Assembly: GCF_048544455.1 (NCBI RefSeq)
Contig: NC_133538.1
Span: 435,982,311-436,046,310, forward strand
Length of the DNA stretch: 64,000 bases
Direction: 5' to 3'
Source: Silene latifolia
Taxonomy: Eukaryota > Streptophyta > Magnoliopsida > Caryophyllales > Caryophyllaceae
Under the pieces are notes generated by a model. It had not been told where the DNA came from. It saw nothing but the letters and a program-made list of their open reading frames with translations, and made no database searches. Shown here one piece after another: positions 1 to 11,596 of this stretch (positions are counted from its first letter, which is position 1; each line of letters opens with the position of its first letter). Position numbers and translations under genes: made by a program.

Positions 1-528
1 CCTAGAACCCCACAACAAAATGGTGTGGTTGAAAGGATGAATAGAACCCTTGAAGGAATGGCTAGAACAATGTTATTAACTAGTAAGTTGCCTAAGAACT
101 TTTGGGCCGAAGCGGTAAATACCGCTTGCTACATTTATAATCGTGTCATGATAAGGAGTATTTTAAATAAAACTCCCTATGAATCATTGCGTGGAAGAAA
201 ACCCAACATTTCTTATTTTAGATGTTTTGGAAGCAAATGCTTTGTTCACAACAATGGTAAAAACAACTTGGGTAAGTTCGATCCACGTAGTGATGAAGGA
301 GTATTTATTGGGTACTCCGATCATAGCAAGGCCTATAAAGTTTACAATAAACGAACCTTGTTAATTGAAGAAAGCATCCATGTCATTTTTGATGAATCTA
401 GTGTGCTTGGGCAGGTACAAAACATGGATGATGATGATGAGGATGAGGATGATGAGTTTGAGATTGGTCTTGTTCGAAAAGACTTCGTGTTCACGGATGA
501 AGAAGCTCCCAGCACTGAATTGCAATAG
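1..528 (+). pseudogene. Copia integrase, C-terminal part (fossil)
   Basis: Open from the first base. The peptide begins with TPQQNGVVERMNRT, the end of the integrase catalytic core (the final E of the DDE triad lies in NGVVERMN). It continues through LPKNFWAEAV and RGRKPNISYFRCFGS, which are standard in copia integrases, and the GYSDHSKAYKVYN block. An acidic stretch (DDDDEDEDDE) follows, as in the linker before RT. In a live element this enzyme joins cDNA to the host genome in the nucleus. It is part of the broken element 1-6546. Confidence 0.85.
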
Positions 529-699
529 ACACAGAGACTGTCACCTTCAAAGGAGAGCAGCAACTCAGGGGGAACACGTAATACTTCTGATTCCTCTCTG
601 GAAGCAACAGACCCAACGACTGTTGCATCCACCTCCAGAACTGAAGTAACCCAAAACAGTGAGGATGAAGAACCTTCCAGGCCAATAGAAACAGTCACT

Positions 700-2382
700 G
701 TGACTGATGCTGTTGAGGGGGAACAAGAAACCATTGTTCCAAAGAAGTGGAAACATCAAAGCTCTCATCCACTCACTAATCTCACAAGCGATCTCAACTC
801 GGGAATTCGAACAAGATCATCCGTCAACAATCTCGCTCACCTCAATGAGTATTGTGCCCATAATGCCTTCCTATCTCAAATTGAGCCTTCAAATGTAACA
901 GTCGCCTTGACTGATGCAGATTGGGTGCTTGCCATGCAAGATGAGCTCAATCAATTCAAAAGAAATGAGGTATGGCACTTAGTCCCTAGGCCGCCTAATC
1001 GTACCGTCCTTGGTACTAGGTGGGTCTTTCGCAACAAGCTTGATGACTCGGGAGAAATTGTAAGGAACAAGGCTAGACTAGTGGTGCAAGGTTATAACCA
1101 ACAAGAGGGTATTGATTACGATAAAACCTATGCACCGGTAGCTAGACTTGAGGCCATACGATTGCTTATAGCTTTTGCGGCTAACAAAGGCATTAAACTC
1201 TTCCAAATGGATGTCAAAACCGCTTTCTTAAATGGATATTTGGAAGAAGATGTCTTTGTAGAGCAACCACCGGGTTTTGAGAACAATGATTTGCCTAACC
1301 ATGTTTTCAAATTAGACAAAGCTCTTTATGGTTTAAAACAAGCACCAAGATGTTGGTATGATAGATTGTCTAAATTTCTTATTGAAAATGGTTTTAAAAG
1401 AGGCTCCGTTGACAAAACATTGTTCTTGAAGCAACAGTCCAGTGAACTTTTGGTTGTACAAGTATATGTTGATGACATTATATTTGGTGCAACAAATGAA
1501 CTCCTTTACTTATATTTTTCGGAACTAATGAAATCGGAGTTTGAAATGAGCATGATGGGTGAGCTAGGATTCTTCCTTGGGCTCCAAATTAAGCAATCAA
1601 AGGATGGAATCATGATCCATCAACAAAAGTATATCAAAGAAATGCTTAAGAAATTTGGGATGACTAATGGTAAGCCTCATGATACACCTATGGTAGCCGG
1701 GTCCAAATTGGACAAGGATGAACTCGGTAAGAACGTTAGTGATAAGGTGTATAGAGGTATGATAGGCTCACTTCTTTACTTGACCGCAAGTCGTCCCGAC
1801 ATTCTCTTTAGCGTGTGTTTATGTGCTAGGTTCCAAGCAAATCCGAAAGAATCACATTTCAAAGCCGTTAAACGAATTCTTCGGTATTTGATTGGAACAC
1901 AAAATCTTTACCTATGGTACCCTTTACATTGTCCTTTTGATCTTATAGGCTTTTCGGACGCGGACTATGCGGGGTGCACGGTAGATAGAAAGAGTACCTC
2001 CGGAATTGCAACGTTCTTGGGTCCTTGCTTGACTTCTTGGGCCTCAAAGAAACAAAACACGGTAGCTCTTTCTACGGCCGAAAGTGAGTACATTAGTGCG
2101 GCACATTGTTGTTCTCAACTCCTTTGGGTAAAACAACAACTCTTGGATTTTGGTATTATTTTTGACTCCATTCCTTTAATGTGTGATAATACGAGTGCAA
2201 TAAATATTTCCAAAATCCTATTCAACACTCTAAAACCAAACATATTGATATTCGTCACCATTTTATTCGTGATCATGTTGAAAAAGGACATATTAAACTT
2301 ATCTTTTGCAAGACCGAAAATCAAATTGCCGATATTTTTACTAAACCACTTGCAAGAGAACATTTTGAGAAATTTAGACTAG
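700..2382 (+). pseudogene. Copia reverse transcriptase and RNase H (fossil)
   Basis: The RT begins near residue 75 with ADWVLAMQDELNQF. It shows the copia blocks GTRWVFRNKLD, ARLVVQGYNQQEGIDY, QMDVKTAFLNGYL and ALYGLKQAPRCWYDRL. The catalytic YVDD lies in VVQVYVDDIIFGATN (about 1455-1500). RNase H is recognised from FSDADYAGCTVDRKSTSG and STAESEYISAA. In the family this polyprotein part copies the RNA into cDNA inside the particle. The best match in style is Sirevirus (SIRE1) pol, by recognition only. It belongs to the broken element. Confidence 0.9.
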
Positions 2383-2766
2383 AAATTGGGTTAATTAATA
2401 GCTTGTGATTTTTAGTATGAGTTTTACAAAATTCCTTAATTGATTAAATTAAATTTGGATATATGTTATTAAGTGTTCTAAGTGCATTGACATCATGTTT
2501 AGACCAAAATTGACACCGTATTTGTGAGTCGGTAATCACTCAACCTCATATCTAAATTTACGTTTATTATATGCTACCTTGCGTTTTTATTTCGAGTGAT
2601 TAAATTTTGTCTAGTCGGGCCAACCACCTCACTTACCTTATTAAATGGGCCATTAACTACTTCAATCCACTACCTATCCCTACCCGTCCAAACCGCCTAA
2701 ACCCACTTACCCTTCCATCTCCCAAATCCATTAACTCCATCAAAGCTAACCTACCCTTAACCCACA
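2383..2766 (+). other. Spacer between copia pol and the third open region
   Basis: AT-rich first half, then a C-rich, G-poor stretch from about 2610. No further domain or promoter is recognisable. It is internal sequence of the copia element 1-6546. Confidence 0.5.
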
Positions 2767-4463
2767 ATGGTAAAAACCTCCTTTAACACAACCATACCCA
2801 TCAAACCCACAAAAATTACCTCCCCTGTCACATCAAATCCGCCTACATCACCAACTCCAACCATGACTCCAGTCAAAACATCTTATGCATTCCCTCCACA
2901 AACCTCAAACACGACCCCTTCAACAAACCCAGATCCACCTAACCCACAATCATCACCGAACCCCACTGCCCCTCCATCATCCGACGACATACCTATCGCC
3001 ACTATGGTAGGACGGCGCACACGAGGTGGTCGAAAGAAAAGCTCCTCTATTCCAAGCTCTTCCTCTGAACCGTGATTGTTGAAGATGTTGAAGAAGAGAC
3101 CGAATCGATTTAAATGAGAATCCGTCTAAGTCCGGCGAGTCCGACCGACTCGTGAAAAAGACCAACAAAAGGAAAGAAAAAGCCTCATCATCCCAATTAC
3201 CCCCAATCTCAGAAAATGTTGAACAAAGTAACATCGAAAACCCCATTGTTGATACCCCAATTGAAAATCCCAGTGAACCTCCTCAGAAAAAATCGAAACC
3301 ACTGAAGAAAAAGCTTGTATACCTTGCTCCATCTGATCCGGTCTCCCTAACCTCAAAATGGGACTTGGCCATGGTTTGGGATCACCTTGAGAGTATTGAC
3401 CTCCCCACTTCCATTTATAAAAATTGTGAGAGGTTAATGAACATCAAAGCCATTCACTCCCCTCGGGCATACAACCAAACTTGGTTTGACCCGCCTGCCT
3501 TTCACTCAGTCCGTGATATGGTTTTAGCTCAAGGTTGGGAGAAGCTGTTGGAAATGCGTGAGCTGGTATTTGTGAGCGAGGTAATTCAGTTCTTTGCAAC
3601 GGTTCGGGTCGAGAAGTCGGGTGAGGCTCTTACGGCTAAGGTGAACGGTAAGCCCCTTAAATTGTCTCAATCTGATTTCGCTACTGCTCTTAATATTCCA
3701 GTCGGAGGCTATGACAAACTCCCCTCCGAAACTTGGGTTGCCTTACCATATGCCTCCCCTCTTAGCATTGCTCAAACCGTTTGTCCCAAAACTGTTTCTC
3801 CTGGACCCGTGAGCAACACCCAAATCCCACCTCCTCTTCGAATTATTTTCAACATGCTTTGTAGGTCTATTTACCCCTCGGGTGATAGGGGAAAACTCAC
3901 CATAGCCCAACAATACTTAATCTATCATATTGCCACCCATAAGAAGGTGAACCTAGTCGGGTTAATGTTTAAACGCTTTCACCTTATTTCGACCAAGCTT
4001 AAATCGACCTTCTTCTAGTATGATTTACCTACCCTATGGCATGTGGTTATCGGTTGTGCTCAAGGCACAAGGGGTGTTGGTAAACACTAGCTTGGGTTCG
4101 TTGGATATGTGTGATGTTATGAGTGATGGGCAAATGGGGAAGATGCTTATCAAGGTTGAGAATGATGAGTTAATTTCTGTGAAAATTAAGAAGGACCCGG
4201 AAGTTGGGTCATCAAGTCAAGGGAATACGGGTAGTATGCGGGAAGTGCTCAATGCCGTGGCTGAGTTGGGTGCGTGGATTAGGGAAGATGCTCGTCAAAA
4301 GGACGTGGCAATCTCGGCTCTTGCTTCTACTTTGGACCTCATCCGTGGAGAGGTGGATATCATTTCCACCCTTGTGTCAACAAAAGAAGTTGGTGAAGAT
4401 GCTAATGTGGATGATGATCCGTTGGGTAGTGGCTCGGATGGTGAACAAGCCTCCTCCCCTTAG
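2767..4463 (+). pseudogene. Third open region after pol, putative env-like or plant transposon protein domain (fossil)
   Basis: The first part is rich in P, T and S (about 2767-3075). A basic, K-rich stretch follows, then a folded-looking domain with KWDLAMVWDHLESIDLPTS and ALTAKVNGKPLKLSQSDFA (about 3350-4010). This resembles the domain many plant LTR elements carry under the name putative plant transposon protein. The last part (4020-4463) is acidic and could form a coiled coil. Sireviruses often hold an env-like gene here, but no signal peptide or clear membrane helix is visible, so the env label is only positional. It belongs to the broken element; its function is unknown. Confidence 0.55.
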
Positions 4464-4999
4464 CCTTTCCCTTCCCTCTCGGCCTATTAATATTTTACCC
4501 TTGCCATCTCATTTTGTCCCACCGGTTGTGCCTTTCTAAGACTTGTTTTCTTGCTTGTTATTTTGAACATTTGGTGGTGTATGTTAAACTCTATTTAGCT
4601 TTGTTGAACTTTGATTAACATATGCTTAATCCTTGTTAATGTTGACCTTGTTACCTTGTCACATTTACATGTGTCGTTTTGTGTTTTCTTATGAAATATC
4701 TGCACTCTAATGCTTGTGACATCCCTATCCTTTTGATGATGTCAAGAGGGGGAAAAGGTAAACTCATGCTCTAAATCTCCTTGCTTATTGATTAAACTAA
4801 TGGCTTGTCTAACCTTCTTAGCTTGATTCTTGTTTGGGCAATGTAAAATTGTCATGATAGTTTGATTCTAGCTTTTGCCCTTGGTAAGATAATATTGTCC
4901 CTTCTCTATCATTTGATCTTGCTTGTTAAAATTCTTGAATCAAGGTGTTTACATTGTTTATACATTCGTTTGGGGCTTGTCATCATCAAAGGGGGAATT
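4464..4999 (+). other. 3' untranslated part of the copia element, ending in the polypurine tract
   Basis: T-rich, no coding signal. Two purine runs stand out: AGAGGGGGAAAAGG near 4743 and AAAGGGGGAATT at 4988-4999, directly before the LTR. The second has the position and sequence of the polypurine tract that primes plus-strand DNA in LTR elements. The first may be an extra tract of the kind Sireviruses often show. Confidence 0.7.
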
Positions 5000-5650
5000 T
5001 GTTGGGTTCCTTATGTTGATGATAACATGCCCATTTGATTTGTGTTATCTTAGTTTACCTTTTCAGGATTAATGATGTAATCAAGCTTGGATTAAGAAGT
5101 GTTGAAGTTGTTTATTATCCCATTGTAATTAGTCGTGTGTCATCTAATGTACAAGCAAGAAAGTTAAGTATAGTAGAGTAATAGAAACAGTCCAGATGAC
5201 TGTTGCTTCAACAAGTAAACAGCTGAGTGGACTATGCCACAACTCGTAAAAACTTGAAGCTTCCTTTTTATCTTTCAAATGCTTTCACGTGACTCATATT
5301 TTTCAAAGATAAAAATTCAGATTTTTATTAAGGAGGTAGTATCCAATAAAGAGTGGTTTGAATTATTTAAAATGTTTCCTCTTTGTGCAAATTCAATCCT
5401 TTGGTCTTTAAGAAAACAAAAAATGCTTTTTGCCATATTTGTGTTAGCTTGTCATCATGTGACTTGTCTCACATCCTTTGTTTTCTGATTTTGCATGAGC
5501 ATTTAAGGTTATCTTTCAAACCTTCTTTCTCTATTCTTACCTTTGCAAAAGACTCCCTTTTGGTGCAAGTTTTTAGGTGGTTGCTATTGCCCTTCACATG
5601 TGAGGTCTTTGACCCTTCAAAACCCTAGCAACCCCTTCACTCACCTCCTC

Positions 5651-5660
5651 TATAAATACC
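5651..5660 (+). promoter_or_regulatory. TATA-like box in the LTR
   Basis: CTATAAATACC lies in the middle of the LTR, after a pyrimidine-rich stretch. This is the usual location of the U3 core promoter in copia LTRs. No transcript data can be seen. Confidence 0.45.
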
Positions 5661-5933
5661 GAGTCCCTCCTTCATTAACTCTCAAGACTTTTCTGATTTA
5701 ATTTTTCCAACTTTGCAAATTGTTTTAAGAGTTTAAAACCGTGTCTTTGCAAAATCGTTTAAAAGTCTTCAAGTATCTTCAGTTTCTACAGTCGTGGCTA
5801 CTGTTGCTTTTCTATACTAAACTCTCTTGCTTAAGAATTGTTGATCTTGTAAAAGTTGTCCACCTCTATTCTTTGTTAAGAATGTGTTAGTGGAAACTTG
5901 ATCCTATAACATTCTAAGTGTGTTAGTAGAGTT

Positions 5934-6133
5934 TAGGACGGAGTAGTCTTTAACTCTTGACAACCGGAGTAGGTTGTGAGTTGACAACCGGAGTAGGTTG
6001 TGAGTTGGCAATCGGAGTAGATTGCGAGTTAGCTTGTCATAAGAACGGAGTAGTTCTTGTACTAGCTTTGCAACCGGAGTAGGTTGGCGTCTTTTATTAC
6101 AAGGGTCTTTTAGTTGTCGGAGTAGATCACTAA
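5934..6133 (+). repeat. Seven-hairpin cluster with constant GGAGTA loops
   Basis: The hexamer GGAGTA occurs seven times, near 5940, 5965, 5990, 6014, 6047, 6075 and 6119. Each is flanked by complementary arms that differ between copies: GAC/GTC, ACAACC/GGTTGT (twice), GCAATC/GATTGC, AAGAAC/GTTCTT, CAACC/GGTTG, and TAGTTGTC/GATCACTA with one mismatch. Fixed loop and co-varying stems mean the pairing itself was kept. It lies downstream of the TATA box, so it would be transcribed in the R/U5 part of the LTR. Confidence 0.75.
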
Positions 6134-6546
6134 AGGAAAGTAATAAAAAGGTAGATTGGACGTAGGCACTTGAGTTTCTTGCCGAACCAATTCAAAAATC
6201 TCGTGTTCAAGTGTTCACTTTATTTCCGCTGTTTTATACTTTGTTTGTTTGTTTTGTTTCGCTTAAACTTAGAAGTAATGTGATTCATCATCTTTTATCG
6301 CATTTGGTCTGCAGAATATTCCACAAACCGAGACAAATAGATACGGTCGAACGATTGTTGCTTTCATACTTCAGCAAACATTCATCGTGATACTTGTTCA
6401 ATCTTTCTATATTATTCAAAGTATCCTCTAATCTCTTTTGTTCTTGTAACTCACTTTAATTCAATAAAGTTTAAGTTATAAATTTTTAAAATAGTACCTA
6501 ATTCACCCCCTCCCCCTCTTAGGTACTTGAATCCATAAACTCAACA

Positions 6547-6997
6547 ACTAAGATCATTTTTTTTTTAATGGACATTATGGATGAGTTTAATGTGTGATAG
6601 GAGTTTATTTAGCATCAAATTATGGAGTACTCCATATATAATACGTACGAAGTATACAACTAAGTGTTTAGGATGGAGGCAAAAGGTGTAATCGGTTTTA
6701 ATTTTGCTATAAGATTAATGTATATCTTTTTACAAGCATAATTTAATGATCAAAAGTTGTAGTCAATAACATCGTTTCAAAAGTTACTCTTTTAAGTATA
6801 TATATATTGATTGATGATTATTATTATTTATCTTGGATAAAAATTCTCTTGGAAATCCTAGCCAATGTTGTAAATTATGATCTAAACTTATCATTATTAA
6901 TATCATTATTTATCTTTTAAGTTATTAAATTAATTAGGTATTTCTAAAAAGTTGGAGTCCCTAGAATTGCCTGAAAAAAGTCTCTTTTATATATATA
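6547..6997 (-). mobile_element. Helitron 5' end segment, left of the array
   Basis: AT-rich, no gene. Read on the minus strand from 6997 it begins with an A/T run followed by AAAGAGACTTTTTTCAGG and ACTCCAACTTTT. This is the same 5'-terminal motif found at the other Helitron ends in this window. The matching 3' end is not visible; it would lie left of the window or was split off by the copia insertion. A tract of nine T residues sits near 6559. Confidence 0.45.
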
Positions 6998-7984
6998 CTA
7001 GATTTAATACTCGTGTGATGCACGGGCCTATAAATAATGTCCTCTCGCTTAAGTTTTCGTTGAGACTGACAATAAAATTAATAAAAAAAATTGATTAATG
7101 AGTTTTTTATTTATTAAAATCATACTTTAAACTATAAGAGTTTATATTTTCAGTCAAATCAATAAAGCTAACTTTAATTTAGTTTTAACTTAATTAAACT
7201 TGAATTAACTTAAAAAAATTCTAATTTCTATTCTATCAATAATACTAATATCTTTCTCTTAGAAAAAATAATATTAATATCTTACCAATTTTATTATTAT
7301 TATTTATTTAGTGAAATAATGTGCATGAGATTTTGTCCCATCATTTATTTTGAGAAAGACAAAATAATAAAAAGATAAAAAGGTATTAAGTACGAATTAA
7401 TAATTAACTACATACATCCTCTAATCACCGTCGTAATCACATGCATGCACTGCCGCACTGGTGCACAGTAACCGTTTTGTTTACAACAACGATCATCACC
7501 AAATTAAATATGTCTTCAACCACGAATATTTTCTCGCAGAACTTGTATATATATGTGGTCTACTGTCGTTGTCTTGCACATAGGACTATATTATTATAAT
7601 TACGAAGTATATCGCAAACTAACTCAGAAAAAATTGAAACATAAAAATATAAAATCAAAAGTCTACATCTATTAGGACATTGTCTAAATACCATAGAACT
7701 CAATCAAAAAAATTATGTCGTTAACTAAAAAAAAAATCAATTGAATCGTAAACTACACTTACTTTTATAGATAAGTTATCCAAAACCAAGTCTACCGTTC
7801 TCTATCTATCAACTCGGTTCAAGTAATCATGAATTCTTGCTCTGTCAAACTTGGAGACTAATCAGGGTATTGGTAAACATGGAGGCAATGAAATTATATA
7901 CACACTAATTATGTTTGCCTAGTGTTAATCTCATAAAATGATACGTAGCATGGTAGATTTTTTAAATTATCTTGATAAATTTTT

Positions 7985-8062
7985 TAATTAATTTTAGGTA
8001 GTTTACAAGAGTTGAAGTCCCTAATATCACTTGAAAGAGTCTATAAAAAATTGGAAGCTCAC
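7985..8062 (-). repeat. Decayed Helitron 5'-end motif
   Basis: TTTTAGGTAGTTTACAAGAG, GAAGTCCC and CACTTGAAAGAGTC repeat the order of motifs seen at the Helitron 5' ends, with changes. It is likely a remnant of an older Helitron inside Helitron 1. Confidence 0.4.
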
Positions 8063-8531
8063 CGTCCCTTGAAAAGTCGGAGTTTGTTCAATTAAATTGA
8101 ATTTATATAATAGACTGATAATCTTTCAAAAAACATCACACTTTTTTAACTATTAATGTGAAAAAACTTACAATTTTGTGAGGAATTTGTCGAAGTTTTC
8201 AGAGTGGAGAATTTCATGTCCACAATTATCACTCTAATCAAATTTAGTAGATGATATTATCTTCTAATGAAATAATCCCTTCCCTTTCAATGATCTTTAA
8301 CTTTTATTTTCCGCAAAAAATAAGAATTAGAATAACTTGGTTTTATTTGTTACTCTCTTTTCAATGACAAAAATACTTGTGTAAAACGATTTTATATAAA
8401 TTTGTCATAAAATATGATCTTTTAGTAACCACTTAATTTTCTCCATTAATAGAGTTGTATTTAGATCTGTTTTACAATTGTATTAGTGAAAATTGTCTTG
8501 GATAAGACTTACTCTTTATCAAAGAGTTTTT

Positions 8532-8599
8532 TATAATAAAAATTTACTATGCAAATAGTATAACCTATAATAAAAATTTACTATGCAAATAGTATACCA
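8532..8599. repeat. 34-bp tandem duplication
   Basis: TATAATAAAAATTTACTATG and the following AAATAGTATA are present twice in direct order with offset 34. Confidence 0.8.
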
Positions 8600-8723
8600 T
8601 GAAATATTATACGTAGTAGTTTACAGTGTAATTGAATCCATGTGGAGTTTTAAAAAAATCGACCTCTAGAAAAGTAAATGACATAAACAAAAATATGTGT
8701 AGGAAACAAAGACTATCATATAA

Positions 8724-8824
8724 TACTTCCTCCATTCTCATATGATGTACCCATTTTATTAAAATACCACTCATATAGTCATATATTTAACAAATAGGTA
8801 CATCTTATAAAAACGGAGGAAGTA
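8724..8824. mobile_element. Stowaway-like MITE (101 bp)
   Basis: Terminal inverted repeats TACTTCCTCC...GGAGGAAGTA with the TA target duplication of Tc1/mariner-type Stowaway elements. The arms extend further as ATGTACC / GGTACAT. No coding capacity. Confidence 0.8.
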
Positions 8825-8900
8825 TTTCGTTATGTAGGTATAAACATCTTGTCTTGTTAGTTGTTATCAAATTTCACTCCCATAATAATTACACAAATAC

Positions 8901-9126
8901 TACTACACAACCAGTTGTATAATAAGCATTGTACAACCATATACATTAATCCGAGCTTATGTGTAATTTTTCTGAGTTTTATAAGAGTTTATTTTTTTAT
9001 GTTTAAGTGTGAGTTCAAAAACTTTACAGCATAACTCATATTCTTTTAAACAAAACTCGAAAACTTTAATACACAGCTCGGATTCTACACCGTACAACTG
9101 CATACAACTGGTTGTATAATCTACTA
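8901..9126. mobile_element. MITE with about 25-bp inverted repeats
   Basis: Left arm TACTACACAACCAGTTGTAT and right arm ATACAACTGGTTGTATAATC are inverted copies. Inner words CGAGCTTATGTG and CACAGCTCG also match in inverse. There is no ORF and the superfamily is uncertain. Confidence 0.6.
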
Positions 9127-10586
9127 ATTGTAATAATTATCTGGAGTCCTAACTAAATTTTCAATAGTAGTTGTTTTAAAATTGTCTTGTTAGGTCATAG
9201 AATTTAAGCCTAAACATCTCTTAAAAGCGTTAATAGTAGTATTCTTTTTTGTAACAATTAGTCTAAGTTGAATTCTTTTCCATCGTGTATATTTTATATT
9301 GAATATATCTAAAGTCTTAATACAAACTAAATTTCTAAAGAAACAAAAGAACAATAAAAACAATAAAGTTACACACTAATTATATTCTCGAGATGATGGA
9401 ATAATGCCCTGCAACTTTCGCGGTTGGAATCACCCTTAGTTTACACAATATTACAATAAATCAACAATGTTATACTATATTTCTCTTTATATGTAAATTA
9501 AATAATTAAGAGTGACTTTATAATGGTCTTAAACCACAATGATGTAGTTGTGGTTAGTAGAAAACTTGATTCACGCAATACAATCTTTGTGTTCAAACAA
9601 AAAATTTATAATATTAATACTAAATCATTATGCAACTTTATACTCCATACATTGATACAAAAATCAAATGACGTATAACTGCAATAAATTTGTCTACTTG
9701 AATATTCAAAATAAGGAGGTTAGTTAATGATATACCATTAATATCATTATTATCATAGTAAGATATAATCCGTACTATCGAGTCCGTCGTAATTTTATTG
9801 TTGACGTTGCAATGAATAAATTCCTCGTCTTCAAATGACTTTCGTATGTTGTTTCCTGTAAAATAAAAATAAAAAACACAAAATTAGATCTTATAGGATA
9901 AAAGTTAATCAGGTTCACAAAATTAATGCAAAATAAATTTATAGGGATAGGGCATTCAAAGGAGGTTTATGAGAAGTGATCCTTTGCAGGGTTTATATAC
10001 ACCAAATATTTTGCATTCTTTAGACGATATTATCAAAAGTGTTTGGATGTGATTTAAATTTTACATGGTAATAGAAGTTGATTGCCTCTACACTTATCGT
10101 ATGATTAGTTTAACATACTGAAGTGATAAAATATTTTCCCTTCAAATATATTATCAATTTATCTTTTGTAATTCTCTTTAGATATATTTTTATTAAAAAA
10201 TTATTTTAGGTAGTTTTCAAAAGTTGGAGTTCCTCAAATCGCTCGAAAAAAGCTTCCTTTAATAATATAAACTAGATTTAATGCCCGTGCGATGCACGGA
10301 CCTATTTGTAGTATTTTGTTGTTTGTAACATAGTAACTAAAAGTTGTTAAAGTGTACTTACTCCGTCCCATTCAATTCATTATGTTTGCTTTTGACAAAA
10401 CAACGAAAGATACGAGAAACGTCATGCTTCAAAAAATACAGAAGCTAAAAAAACGATGGCTCGTACATATTAAAAATAGAAAAAATCAGTTATACCAGCT
10501 AACTTATCTATTGCTTATTTTACCATACATGAGCTACTCCTAAGTCCTACCTTCTAAGTTATTTGCCAAAAAAAAATACATAATTT

Positions 10587-11315
10587 ATTTTCGCAGTACA
10601 ATTTTTACTCATTATAGTACATTTTATCATTTTCTTTCCATTTGCTACCCCTGATTGAAAAAACAATTAACCTAATTCTCTCTATTGGTTCTCCTCCATC
10701 TTCTTAAAAATAATCAAATCTCTTCAATTATAGAAAAAATTTAAGTGTAAAACACCAATTTAATCTGTTCATTGCATTACTATTAGTCTATTAATCAACA
10801 TCAATGTTTTTCATTCAAACATTTTACGTTTTCATAATTAATCATTGGTTTTTGTAACAATTAATTCGGGGTTGTGTTATTTGGCGGTGGAGGGGTGGCT
10901 GCCTGTGATTGAGGACGGCGGGAGTGAAGGCTTTCGAAAGTGTCGCCAGCAAGAAAGGGGATGAGTGAGGTCGGTGGCCGGCAAGAAGCAGAAGATGGAG
11001 ATTTCGACGACGGTTGTTAGCTGTGAACATGACTGAGGGGAGGGTACTTACAGGGGGATGACGATATTCAACGGCATGGTCGCAGGTGGCAGGGGAGGGG
11101 CGGTATCGAAGGAGGCCCGGTGGACAGTACGTAGTGGGTGGTCAAGGGAGATTGTGGTGGTGGTAGGTTGAAGTCGGTGGCTGGCGGTTGAGGTGTGTTT
11201 GAGAGTTGGTTCTCTTTTTTTCGCCCGATGTAGTACACTTTCTAATGAGGGATAAATGAGAGGGTTAGTATGGTCAAAAGTGTACTGTGACGAGTAAAAT
11301 ATGTACTACGAAAAT
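10587..11315. mobile_element. TIR element with captured GC-rich segment (Pack-MULE-like)
   Basis: The left end ATTTTCGCAGTACA...TTTTTACTC and the right end read in inverse (ATTTTCGTAGTACA...TTTTACTC) match over about 45 bp. Between them lies a GC-rich segment (10868-11210) unlike its AT-rich surroundings. On the minus strand that segment has a good splice donor (CCCT|GTAAGTAC near 11045-11055) after a proline-rich open stretch. This is the structure expected of a Mutator-like element that captured host exon sequence. The donor gene is not recognised and no clear target duplication was found. Confidence 0.5.
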
Positions 11316-11498
11316 CAGCACCCAAAAAATATTATGCTACAAATAAAAATTCACCACCCAGCTTTTGCAGTCTTTAGCCCAAAGCCCCACACAAATAAAA
11401 AGCGCTATATGAATATATGATTAACACCTACTCCGTAAGTCCGTATATGATGAAGGGTCCTTTTGGTTAGTAAATATTTATGATGGCTTGGTATTTCT

Positions 11499-11596
11499 TA
11501 TCTCCGTCTCAATCATTTGTTTAACTTTGATTAAAATATATTGTTTGAAAAATATACGGAATAAAAGATAAACAAATATTTGAAACAAAGGGAATA
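11499..11596. mobile_element. Decayed Stowaway-like MITE
   Basis: TATCTCCGTCTCAATCATTT at the left and AAACAAATATTTGAAACAAA then GGGAATA at the right are imperfect inverted copies, in the style of Stowaway ends. Confidence 0.5.

Larger units (their letters stand above)
1..6546 (+). mobile_element. Sirevirus-like Ty1/copia LTR retrotransposon, 3' portion
   Basis: The window opens inside the integrase of a copia element. In order it shows the integrase end, reverse transcriptase, RNase H, a third open region after pol, a purine tract and a 3' LTR. The order integrase before RT defines Ty1/copia. A long extra region between pol and the 3' LTR and a long LTR (1547 bp) are typical of the Sirevirus lineage, so that assignment is a family inference. 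The 5' LTR, gag and protease lie outside the window. The element is broken, with roughly three to five breaks, and is treated as a fossil. The LTR ends TGTTGGGTT / AACTCAACA are intact. The 5-bp target duplication cannot be checked because the left end is missing. Confidence 0.85.
5000..6546 (+). repeat. 3' LTR of the Sirevirus-like element
   Basis: Starts TGTTGGGTT after the polypurine tract and ends AACTCAACA, giving short terminal inverted repeats with TG..CA. A TATA-like TATAAATA lies at 5652, with likely transcription start just after it in family logic. A series of seven hairpins with GGAGTA loops lies at 5934-6133. The U5-like part contains TTGGACGTAGGCAC near 6157, a word common in plant copia LTRs. 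The bases after the LTR (6547 onward) are AT-rich Helitron-type sequence. Confidence 0.85.
6998..10271 (-). mobile_element. Helitron 1 (non-autonomous)
   Basis: The 3' end on the minus strand reads hairpin, short AT spacer, ATTAAATCTAG (CTAG at 6998-7001). The 5' end at 10271 reads TTTATATTATTAAAGGAAGC then TTTTTTCGAGCGA. Helitrons end in CTRR after a short hairpin and have no inverted repeats, which fits. No Rep/helicase is present, so it is non-autonomous. It holds a second, decayed 5'-end-like motif (about 7985-8062), a Stowaway MITE and another MITE; the rest is AT-rich with no coding signal. Confidence 0.6.
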
